Assembly (NCBI GenBank): GCA_002477465.1
Contig: DLPV01000021.1
Coordinates: 1-7,455 of the forward strand
Source of the DNA: Gammaproteobacteria bacterium UBA7449
GTDB taxonomy: Bacteria > Pseudomonadota > Gammaproteobacteria > Pseudomonadales > Pseudohongiellaceae
Reading direction: 5' to 3'
DNA length: 7,455 bases
Shown here piece by piece: positions 1-6,382 of this stretch. The position numbers and the translations under genes are program-made. Position 1 is the first letter of the stretch; each line of letters starts with the position of its first letter. The notes under the pieces are model-generated. The model had not been told where the DNA came from. It was given only the letters and a program-made list of their open reading frames with translations, and did not search any database.

Positions 1-18
1 GCTGATTGCCCCTGATGC

Positions 19-44
19 TGGCGCGGAGCCTGGACTCCGCGTCA
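19..44. repeat. Inverted repeat (10-bp stem, 6-base loop)
   Basis: Bases 19-28 pair with 35-44 around the loop CCTGGA. The core CGCGGAG/CTCCGCG is perfect, and the stem contains one G-T wobble. No T-run follows on the + strand, so this is not a typical intrinsic terminator for a leftward neighbour. It could be the end of a dispersed palindromic repeat or a structured 3' end of a gene outside the window. The rest of 1-222 shows a run of nine T at 92-100 but no gene and no convincing promoter. Confidence 0.5.
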
Positions 45-222
45 CGTAATCTGGCCACAGCACACCTAACGTATATTTAGATCGTGACATCTTTTTTTTT
101 CCAAGTAACGCTAGCACTTTCTGCAGCGCCGCACCTATGACATTGGCGCGGCTGACTGAACGTAATAAGCTGGACACACGGTCAGCCATTCCATACACAG
201 TATTTCAGTCGAGCGACAATTT

Positions 223-1743
223 ATGAGTAAATCAGCCAGGCAGTCTTTTCGAGCAGCACGGGCCACGCTGGCATTGAGTGCGCTATTTGTCAGCTTGATG
301 AGTACAAGCAGTTTTGCACAGCAGTCCGAAATTCGGGATGTCGAAGACTCGATCATTAAAATCTACACGACCCAGGCTGCTCCTGATTACTTTACACCCT
401 GGCGCTTACTAACTCCGCGACAGAGCAGTGGCTCGGGTTCTGTGATAGACGGTAACCGGGTTCTCACCAACGCCCACGTTGTAGCCAATGCAAGCTATGT
501 TCAGGCGCAGAAGCACAATGACCCGCGTCGCTATCTGGCCCGTGTCACCTTCATTTCCCATGAAGCAGACCTGGCGCTAATCACCGTAGATGAGCCCGGC
601 TTTTTCAGTGACCTGAAGGCTCTCAGCATTGGTGACTTGCCCGAACCACTGCAGGAAGTGTCCGTCTACGGCTACCCGATAGGCGGCAAAACCCTCAGCA
701 TTACCAAGGGCATCCTGTCTCGCGTTGAGCAACAGGTGTATGCCCACGCAGGTGCTTACTTGCTGGCCGGTCAAATTGACGCTGCTATAAACCCGGGTAA
801 TAGCGGCGGCCCGGTCATCGTAGACAGAGAAATCGTTGGCGTCGTCATGCAGGCAAACGCAGGGGGTCGAGCCGAAAATCTTGGATATTTCGTGCCCCCA
901 AGTATTGTGCAGCATGTCTTGAAAGATAGTGAAGACCAGCAGCTGGATGGCTTTCCGGATCTAGGTTTCCGCACGCAGACTCTGGACAGCCCTGCGGCAA
1001 AGGCCGCCTATGGCCTGGAAAAGGAAGAGAACGGCGTGCTGATTATCAAGGTGTTTGAAGACTCGCCGGCCGATGGCATTCTGCAGGAAAACGATGTCAT
1101 CCTAAAAATCGATGAATTCGATATCGCCGACGACGGCACTATCCAACTCACAGAGGATCTACTCACCGACTACAAGCATGCTATCGATATGCATCACATC
1201 GGTGAATCCATTGATATTACCTATTCGCGTGGTGGAGTTGAGAAAACCGTAGATATGAAAGCGAAAATCCCCATGGCGAATCATAGCCTCGTGCGCGGCG
1301 AACAGTTCGACAAGGCGCCCGAATACTACATCTATGGCGGTGTGCTGTTTGTGCCGCTCAACATGAACCTGATCAAGCGCTGGGGTAATGATTGGGGCAG
1401 ATCTGCACCGGTGAGTCTATTGCAGGCACGCAACGAGTGGGCTTCTCCCGACCGTCGGGAACTGGTTGTAGCACTGCAGGTGCTTGCAGCTGACGTTAAC
1501 CTGGGTTACCACGATTGGCGCAACTGGGTTGTAGAATTCGTAAATGATGAGCCAATCCGCGATTTTGCGCATTTTGCTGACATGCTGCAGTCCAATGCTG
1601 AAGAAAATATTGTATTCGAAAATAGCAATGGCTATCAGATGGTGATTAATCACCAAGAGGCATTGGACTCTGAACAAGCAGTGCTAAGCCAGTACCGCAT
1701 TCCATCAGCCTATTCCACTGGCTTGATAAACCGGGCTGACTGA
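223..1743 (+). CDS. Exported Deg/HtrA-family serine protease, Deg9-like, with PDZ domain
   Basis: A 506-aa ATP-independent endopeptidase of family S1C, predicted to act in the periplasm on misfolded or specific substrates. An N-terminal signal peptide is visible: basic residues at 5-13, a hydrophobic stretch at about 15-27, and a likely signal peptidase cut after Ala32 (SSFA/QQ). The trypsin fold covers about 40-235 with a full catalytic triad: His85 in TNAHVV, Asp116 in HEADLAL, and Ser194 in NPGNSGGP. A PDZ domain spans about 247-345 (GVLIIKVFEDSPA and DVILKIDEFDIADDGT). The segment at 355-390 (APEYYIYGGVLFVPLN) resembles the atypical second PDZ-like region of plant Deg9/Deg2-type proteases more than DegP or DegS. 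The ATG at 223 is chosen because it gives the complete signal peptide; only a weak GAG (211-213) precedes it. It is probably a separate transcription unit from the following operon. Fold and catalysis are certain; the exact subfamily and substrate are inference. Confidence 0.88.
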   Translation: MSKSARQSFRAARATLALSALFVSLMSTSSFAQQSEIRDVEDSIIKIYTTQAAPDYFTPWRLLTPRQSSGSGSVIDGNRVLTNAHVVANASYVQAQKHNDPRRYLARVTFISHEADLALITVDEPGFFSDLKALSIGDLPEPLQEVSVYGYPIGGKTLSITKGILSRVEQQVYAHAGAYLLAGQIDAAINPGNSGGPVIVDREIVGVVMQANAGGRAENLGYFVPPSIVQHVLKDSEDQQLDGFPDLGFRTQTLDSPAAKAAYGLEKEENGVLIIKVFEDSPADGILQENDVILKIDEFDIADDGTIQLTEDLLTDYKHAIDMHHIGESIDITYSRGGVEKTVDMKAKIPMANHSLVRGEQFDKAPEYYIYGGVLFVPLNMNLIKRWGNDWGRSAPVSLLQARNEWASPDRRELVVALQVLAADVNLGYHDWRNWVVEFVNDEPIRDFAHFADMLQSNAEENIVFENSNGYQMVINHQEALDSEQAVLSQYRIPSAYSTGLINRAD

Positions 1744-1797
1744 GAAGTCTATTTGTCTGTTCGGGTTGTGAAGAAATTCATCGCCCTGTTTCAGCCG

Positions 1798-1815
1798 TGC
1801 TAGAATCCGCTCTAG
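1798..1815 (+). promoter_or_regulatory. Candidate extended -10 promoter of the rsx operon, with overlapping dyad
   Basis: In the 99-base gap before rsxA, TGC-TAGAAT (1798-1806) fits an extended -10 element (TGn plus a 5/6 match to TATAAT). The -35 region is poor: TTCATC at 1777-1782 matches only three positions, which is usual for extended -10 promoters. Transcription would start near 1813, giving a leader of about 30 bases. An inverted repeat CTAGA-6-TCTAG (1800-1804/1811-1815) overlaps the -10 and could be an operator, but a 5-bp arm may be chance. No terminator for the upstream protease gene is evident in the gap. Confidence 0.45.
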
Positions 1816-1842
1816 ATCAACCCAGTAAGCTGCACTCTGCTT

Positions 1843-2418
1843 TTGACTTCAATTCCTAGCACCCTCATCGCCGCCGCCCTGGTCAATAACCTTGCCCTGG
1901 TGCACTTGGTCGGCGTGTCCTCGCTGTTGGCTTACTCCGCACGGCTGAAAGCCGCCGGCGAATTGGCTGTTTTGAGTTTCATTTCCCTCTCGCTGTCTGG
2001 CGTCATCAATCTGCTGCTATACCGGTGGCTATTACAACCATTCGGGCTGGACGCACTTAGCCTGCTCAGTTTCACTGCGGTTAGTGCGACACTGGTAAGC
2101 TTTGGCCTACCTCTCCTCCATGCGAATTTCCCGCTGACGGCGCGCAGGCAGCTGCTAGCCACTTTACTGCTCAGCGCTAACAGCGCCGTCATTGGCCTTA
2201 GCCTGCTGAACACGGAGAGCCTGCGCAGTACTGCTGATCTGCTGATTTACTGCATCGGTGCCGCGCTTGGGTTTTCGCTCTGCCTACTGGCCTTCGCCGC
2301 CTTACGCCAGCGCATTGATAGTTGCGACGCACCGCGCGCATTTCGTCGCTCACCCTTGTATCTCATCAGCGCCGGCATTGCCGCTATGGCAATGCTGGGC
2401 TTTGCCGGTTTAATCTAG
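1843..2418 (+). CDS. rsxA: Electron transport complex subunit RsxA/RnfA, divergent, lacking cluster cysteines
   Basis: A 191-aa polytopic inner-membrane protein of the RnfA/NqrE family (E. coli RsxA is 193 aa). Hydrophobic segments cover nearly the whole length, and family landmarks are visible: ALVNNLALVHLVG (12-24), SAVIGLSLLN (114-123), GFSLCLLAFAALRQRI (143-158) and the C-terminal SAGIAAMAMLGFAGL. The TTG at 1843 is taken as start because it places the VNN motif at residues 14-16, as in E. coli; no good Shine-Dalgarno is visible. In the family, RnfA pairs with RnfE as an inverted twin, and two cysteines from each hold a membrane [2Fe-2S] cluster. Here both are serine: Ser26 (GVSS, normally GLCP) and Ser114 (ANSAV, normally TNCAV). 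The frame is otherwise intact. Identity is secure; redox function in the usual way is doubtful. Confidence 0.9.
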   Translation: MTSIPSTLIAAALVNNLALVHLVGVSSLLAYSARLKAAGELAVLSFISLSLSGVINLLLYRWLLQPFGLDALSLLSFTAVSATLVSFGLPLLHANFPLTARRQLLATLLLSANSAVIGLSLLNTESLRSTADLLIYCIGAALGFSLCLLAFAALRQRIDSCDAPRAFRRSPLYLISAGIAAMAMLGFAGLI

Positions 2419-2421
2419 CCC

Positions 2422-3030
2422 ATGCTGCCTTTGACAGATCAACCATTAGCAACGGGTCTGGTTTGGGCACTTGCACTTGGCTGCCTGTTTTGGACCACCA
2501 GAAGATTCTGGCGCTGGTTGAACCTTGAGCGACAGCAGCAGCGCTCACTCGTTGACCTTGTTAACCGCGAATTACCTCAGACCCAATGCGGCCAATGTGG
2601 ATTCGCAGGCTGCCGACCCTACGCCCGTGCGATAGCCCAGGGCCAGGCAATCAACAAGTGTCCTCCGGGAGGCGAACAAACCATCGCCCGTCTCAGTGAA
2701 TTACTGCAGGAACTGGCTGAACCCCTTGATCCTGGCCATGGTCAGAGCCAGCCGCCTCTGATCGCCGTGATTCGCGAAGCTGAGTGTATCGGCTGCACCA
2801 AGTGCATACAGGCCTGCCCCGTCGACGCCATTCTGGGTGGACCCAAATTCATGCATACAGTGATTGCAGCTGAGTGTACGGGTTGTGACCTCTGCGTCGA
2901 ACCTTGCCCGGTAGACTGCATCGACCTGGTCCCACTTCGGCAAACACCTCGACAGTGGCGGACTCCCGCGCCGGTCGCTCAAGCTGGCCTTTCGGCAACG
3001 GCAACAACAAGCGAGCAGCGTGCCTGGTGA
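2422..3030 (+). CDS. rsxB: Electron transport complex iron-sulfur subunit RsxB/RnfB
   Basis: A 202-aa membrane-anchored ferredoxin-like subunit (E. coli RsxB 192 aa) that exchanges electrons with soluble donors or acceptors such as ferredoxin on the cytoplasmic side. One N-terminal membrane segment lies at about 10-26. A four-cysteine [4Fe-4S] domain follows (Cys56, Cys59, Cys64, Cys80; QCGQCGFAGCRPYA). Two classic ferredoxin motifs come next: Cys122/125/128/132 (CIGCTKCIQACP) and Cys152/155/158/162 (CTGCDLCVEPCP). All twelve ligands are present, in contrast to the stripped RnfA and RnfE. The ATG is 3 bases after the rsxA stop and the stop overlaps the rsxC start. No strong Shine-Dalgarno is seen, so translational coupling is likely. 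The C-terminal tail (about 183-202) is Ala/Thr-rich and unlike E. coli. Confidence 0.95.
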   Translation: MLPLTDQPLATGLVWALALGCLFWTTRRFWRWLNLERQQQRSLVDLVNRELPQTQCGQCGFAGCRPYARAIAQGQAINKCPPGGEQTIARLSELLQELAEPLDPGHGQSQPPLIAVIREAECIGCTKCIQACPVDAILGGPKFMHTVIAAECTGCDLCVEPCPVDCIDLVPLRQTPRQWRTPAPVAQAGLSATATTSEQRAW

Positions 3031-4550
3031 TTAGCAATTTGATTCAGCGTATTAGCGCATTACGTCACGCCTCTTTCAAAGGTGGCATACGACCCGCTCC
3101 CCATAAGCAGCGCACCTTGGTATCGCGCATCATGCCTATGCCGCCACCTGAGTACCTGCTGCTCTCCTTGTCTGAATATAAAGAAGAACACCTGTCCCCT
3201 GTAGTAAAAGAAGGCGATCAGGTTCTTAAGTTTCAAATCATAGCTCAGCATCACAGCCGCAAAGAGCTGCTTCTACACGCACCGACATCCGGCACGATTG
3301 AACAAATCGGCACGAATCATATTCGATTGACCTGTGATGGCCAGGATACAGAGGTTTCCCAACAGTCCCAGCAAAAAGCCAAGATGCATTCTCCTGCGTC
3401 GCTGATCGATTGCATCGCTAAGGCTGGCATCATGGGGCTTGGTGGTGCTGGATTCAGCACGGCCGCCAAGCTTAGGCTTGCAGCCGGGGCTGAAGTTGAG
3501 ATTCTTATTATCAATGCAGCCGAATGCGAACCCTATATTTGCTGTGATGAAGCGCTACTTCGGGAAAAGGCCCAGGAAGTCATTCGTGGCGCCGAATACT
3601 TAATGCTCGCCAGCGGTGCCCGCTCCTGTCTTATTGCTATCGAATCCGACAAAACAGACGCGATAGCTGCCGTTCGGAAATTTCTGGGTGATAGCCCGGT
3701 ACAGCTAAAACTCCTCGCCAGCAAATACCCAGCAGGTGACGAGAGAGTCATCATCAAGTCCACCACTGGCAAAGAGGTCCCAGACCAGCTGCGCCCAGCC
3801 GATGTCGGCATTGTGGTGCAAAACGCCGGGACCGCTCGCGCTGTTTTTGAGGCGGTGACCTACGGCCAGCCCTGCATCAGTAGAGTCGTAACGGTGGCTG
3901 GCTCGCCGCTGCAGACGCCGAAGAATTTCTATGCCTTGATTGGAACTCCCCTCTCCCACCTGTTCGAGCTTTGCGGACTCGCGGACAACGCCAAGCACAT
4001 CATTCTCGGTGGCTCCCTGATGGGACGCTATGCCGAAGAAGAACAGCCGTCGGTGAAGAAAACCACAAACTGCATCGTTGCCACAGATTCAGAGAACTTT
4101 CCACAGCCAATGCCCGAACGTGCCTGCATCCGCTGCGGGTATTGTGCAGAAGCCTGCCCGGTTGGTTTGTTACCACAACAGCTATTGCACTTTAGCCGGT
4201 CACAGGATCAGCAAGAATTGCGCGACCATGGGCTCATGAACTGCATTGAATGCGGTGCCTGTGCTTATGTCTGTCCAAGCAACATCCCCCTAGTTCAACA
4301 CTATCGATGCAGCAAGGAGGACATACATCTGCTTGAGCGGAACCAGGCACAAAGCCAACACTGGCAGGCGCGCTATCAACACTATCAATACCGTCAGAAG
4401 AAACTGGCAGACGCCAACAATCGAAAGAAAACGCGCGCCAAAGCCGCCGACCTCGCGGCTGCGCCCGATTTTTCCAGAGCGTCAGCCATAATGGAGATTG
4501 CAGCAGCCGTAGCTCGAGTTAAAGCGAAGAAGCAAAGGGAGAACGATTGA
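3027..4550 (+). CDS. rsxC: Electron transport complex subunit RsxC/RnfC
   Basis: A 507-aa peripheral cytoplasmic subunit that in Rnf binds FMN and NAD(H) and carries two [4Fe-4S] clusters. The GTG at 3027 is chosen: it overlaps the rsxB stop (GTGA) and gives the expected N-terminus with FKGGIRPAP at 17-25. An upstream in-frame ATG at 2904 would lie deep inside rsxB. A barrel-sandwich segment includes HAPTSGTI (84-91). The flavin/nucleotide region has GLGGAGFST (137-145) and INAAECEPY (162-170). Cluster motifs are Cys367/370/373/377 and Cys406/409/412/416. Two differences from E. coli RsxC: GAGFPT is GAGFST, and the YPSGGAKQL loop reads YPAGDERVI (234-242). The tail is short, with one AAAVARVKAKK copy, where E. 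coli (about 740 aa) has many Ala/Lys-rich repeats. Tail length varies widely in this family. Confidence 0.94.
   Translation: MISNLIQRISALRHASFKGGIRPAPHKQRTLVSRIMPMPPPEYLLLSLSEYKEEHLSPVVKEGDQVLKFQIIAQHHSRKELLLHAPTSGTIEQIGTNHIRLTCDGQDTEVSQQSQQKAKMHSPASLIDCIAKAGIMGLGGAGFSTAAKLRLAAGAEVEILIINAAECEPYICCDEALLREKAQEVIRGAEYLMLASGARSCLIAIESDKTDAIAAVRKFLGDSPVQLKLLASKYPAGDERVIIKSTTGKEVPDQLRPADVGIVVQNAGTARAVFEAVTYGQPCISRVVTVAGSPLQTPKNFYALIGTPLSHLFELCGLADNAKHIILGGSLMGRYAEEEQPSVKKTTNCIVATDSENFPQPMPERACIRCGYCAEACPVGLLPQQLLHFSRSQDQQELRDHGLMNCIECGACAYVCPSNIPLVQHYRCSKEDIHLLERNQAQSQHWQARYQHYQYRQKKLADANNRKKTRAKAADLAAAPDFSRASAIMEIAAAVARVKAKKQREND
4534..4541 (+). promoter_or_regulatory. Shine-Dalgarno deciding the rsxD start
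   Basis: AAAGGGAG lies at the end of rsxC. Its GGAG (4538-4541) is 5 bases from the TTG at 4547 and 11 from the ATG at 4553, so spacing favours the TTG start. Confidence 0.6.
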
Positions 4551-5674
4551 TCATGTCTTCCATCAGCTCCCCCATGCAGTTTGCTGCGCGTCAAACGGCC
4601 ACAATTATGCAGCAGGTGTTATTAGCAGCGACACCGTCAATTCTCATCTCCACCTGGTTCTTTGGCTATGGCCTCATAATCAATCTGCTGGTTTCCAGCG
4701 TGCTCGCTTTGGCTTTTGAAGCACTCGCGCTGAAGGCAAGAGGACTGCCGATCAAGTATCACCTCGCGGACAGCAGTGTGTTGGTGACAGCTCTGCTGTT
4801 TGCCGTGGCTGTGCCGCCGGGCTCGCCCTGGTGGTTGCTGGGCATGGGCATCGGCTTTGCCGTCGCCCTGGGAAAACATGTCTATGGCGGTCTCGGGCAT
4901 AACGTTTTCAATCCAGCCATGGCTGGCTATCTGTTTCTGCTGCTGGCGTTTCCTTTGGAAATGACTACCTGGTACCTTTCCGAGGCGGCTCTGAACTTGG
5001 GTTCGAGCGCATCGCCTTTGGGTCTGTCTGCCCTGTTGCAGAACTTACAGCTCACGTTCCCGTTTTTGGCGAACAGTCTTGATATTGATGGACTGGCGAT
5101 GGCGACTCCGCTGATCGAATCCAAGATGTCGCTCCAGAGCGCCATCAACCGAGCGCTCGCGGAAGAGCTACCGGTCTTATCCCGCAGCGCTGAAACCGGT
5201 TGGGAGTGGATCAATATTGCCTACCTGGTGGGGGGGCTCTTTCTGTTGGCGCGTAGGGTCATTAGTTGGCACATACCCTTCTCAATTATTGCCACCGTGA
5301 TTTGCTGGTCTGGCTTCTTTTACTCCGATGGCAGCAGTTCTGTTATGGGTACACCTTATCTGCACTTATTTGGTAGCGCCACGATGATTGGTGCATTTTT
5401 TATTGCCACCGACCCCGTCAGCGCAGCCACCAGCAACCCAGCAAAGATCGCTTACGGCATTATTATTGGCAGCAGCATATATGCTGTTCGGGTTTGGGGC
5501 AGCTACCTTGATTCAATCGCTATCGCGGTCTTGTTTGGAAACTTTTTCGCCCCCCTGCTGGACCATTTTTTCCGGCCAAGAATCTACGGTCAGGGCGCCG
5601 GACGCAAATTGCATAAACCAAAAGCGCCTGATAATCCGCTATCAACCCAGGAGGCCATGCATGAGCGAACTTGA
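4547..5674 (+). CDS. rsxD: Electron transport complex membrane subunit RsxD/RnfD
   Basis: A 375-aa polytopic membrane subunit of the RnfD/NqrB family, which carries covalent FMN in Rnf and is a candidate ion-translocating subunit. Landmarks: SSPMQFAARQT (7-17), GGLGHNVFNPAMAGY (114-128), DGLAMATPL (181-189), SATMIGAFFIATDPVSAAT (277-295) and FFRPRIYG (341-348). The TTG at 4547 is preferred over ATG 4553 because of Shine-Dalgarno spacing, the 4-base overlap with the rsxC stop, and exact register with E. coli RsxD (SSP at 7-9, flavin Thr at 187). Thr187, the residue flavinylated by ApbE in the family, is present, but the Ser/Thr three residues before it (ISQAT in E. coli) is Ala184. A Lys/Pro-rich tail of about 25 residues after FFRPRIYG is longer than in E. 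coli. Next comes rsxE rather than rsxG. Confidence 0.94.
   Translation: MIMSSISSPMQFAARQTATIMQQVLLAATPSILISTWFFGYGLIINLLVSSVLALAFEALALKARGLPIKYHLADSSVLVTALLFAVAVPPGSPWWLLGMGIGFAVALGKHVYGGLGHNVFNPAMAGYLFLLLAFPLEMTTWYLSEAALNLGSSASPLGLSALLQNLQLTFPFLANSLDIDGLAMATPLIESKMSLQSAINRALAEELPVLSRSAETGWEWINIAYLVGGLFLLARRVISWHIPFSIIATVICWSGFFYSDGSSSVMGTPYLHLFGSATMIGAFFIATDPVSAATSNPAKIAYGIIIGSSIYAVRVWGSYLDSIAIAVLFGNFFAPLLDHFFRPRIYGQGAGRKLHKPKAPDNPLSTQEAMHERT
5649..5654 (+). promoter_or_regulatory. Strong Shine-Dalgarno of rsxE inside rsxD
   Basis: A perfect AGGAGG lies 6 bases before the ATG at 5661, within the rsxD coding sequence. It fixes the rsxE start and shows the rsxD/rsxE junction is a functional, evolved overlap and not a chance joining. 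Confidence 0.85.
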
Positions 5675-6371
5675 TCGCTTTGCAGAGTCATCAACCACTG
5701 TTTGGTCTAACAATCCTTCACTGGCTGGCTTGATGGGGCTGAGCCCGCTATTAGCGGTTAGCCAGACTACGGTTACAGGCAGCGCTCTCGCTGTTATCAA
5801 TCTGCTGGTATGCCTGGCCTCAGCGCTAACCGTGCATGGGCTGCGGCGCTATATCACCTCCCGTCACCTGTACCTGTGGATAGTTATCATAATGGCAGGC
5901 TACACCTCGGTGATTAGCCAGTTGCTGCAAATTTGGTTCTACCCACTCTACCGGGAGCTTGGCATCTATACCTATCTCGTCGCCTGTAATTTTGCGCTGC
6001 TGGTGAAGATGCCTCGCTATCAGAAGGCTGCTACGGCCCTGCCCGTGCTGCTCGACGCCTGCAAGCTTGGTATCGCTCTTGGCGTCACCCTTTTTGGCTT
6101 CTCCCTGCTGCGCGAATTACTCATCAGCGGGGCAATCTTTGCCAATATGTCTCTATTGATCCCTGGTAACTTCGATGAAAGTGCTGCCGCAACGCAGTCA
6201 GACTGGCTAAAATTCGCTGCCTTACAACCCGGGGCCTTCATACTTCTCGGGCTTGTTGTAGCGGTTTGCAATGCGCTCGGCATCAGCAAACCCGAAGCCT
6301 ATTATCGACGTGACGAACCGCCTATAGAGCGGGCCCGGGTTACAGGGCGACTGAAATCCAGCGAGCAGTAA
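5661..6371 (+). CDS. rsxE: Electron transport complex subunit RsxE/RnfE, divergent, lacking cluster cysteines
   Basis: A 236-aa polytopic membrane protein of the RnfE/NqrD family (E. coli RsxE 231 aa), the inverted-topology partner of RnfA. Recognisable family segments are MSELDRF at the start, WSNNPSLAGLMGLSPLLAV (15-33), YRELGIYTYLVACN (97-110), SLLRELLISGAIF near the middle and QPGAFILLGLV near the end. The two cysteines that would complete the [2Fe-2S] site are missing: GLCP is GLSP (Ser28, codon AGC at 5742-5744), and the TNC of E. coli aligns with Cys109-Asn110-Phe111 (TTT at 5991-5993). Cys109 sits two residues early and is unlikely to substitute. The start is fixed by AGGAGG at 5649-5654, and the gene overlaps the end of rsxD by 14 bases. 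A charged tail (YYRRDEPP onward) ends the protein. Family assignment is secure. Confidence 0.9.
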   Translation: MSELDRFAESSTTVWSNNPSLAGLMGLSPLLAVSQTTVTGSALAVINLLVCLASALTVHGLRRYITSRHLYLWIVIIMAGYTSVISQLLQIWFYPLYRELGIYTYLVACNFALLVKMPRYQKAATALPVLLDACKLGIALGVTLFGFSLLRELLISGAIFANMSLLIPGNFDESAAATQSDWLKFAALQPGAFILLGLVVAVCNALGISKPEAYYRRDEPPIERARVTGRLKSSEQ

Positions 6372-6382
6372 GCAGGAAACTC

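Noticed and set aside
79..100. Possible intrinsic terminator, AGAT-6-ATCT followed by nine T
   Set aside because: A four-base A/T-rich stem is too weak to call a terminator, and the strong inverted repeat at 19-44 is too far from the T-run.
143..168. Promoter for the protease gene (TTGGCG and TAATAA)
   Set aside because: The spacer is only 14 bases, too short for a sigma-70 promoter; no better pair was found in 1-222.
2904..3026. Longer rsxC starting at the ATG at 2904
   Set aside because: The added 41 residues overlap the conserved second ferredoxin domain of rsxB, have no family similarity, and the GTG at 3027 gives the expected start with a 4-base overlap.
5388..5660. N-terminal extension of RnfE by 91 residues
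   Set aside because: It lies fully inside rsxD in another frame; the ATG at 5661 has a perfect Shine-Dalgarno and gives the family N-terminus MSE.
5985..5987. RnfE Cys109 as a replacement cluster ligand
   Set aside because: It lies two residues before the canonical position, on a different face of the half-helix, and there is no matching compensation at the other three sites.
1843..6371. Na+-translocating NADH:quinone reductase (Nqr) operon instead of Rnf
   Set aside because: RnfB and RnfC types with polyferredoxin motifs are present, NqrA, NqrC and NqrF are not, and nth follows as in rsx operons.
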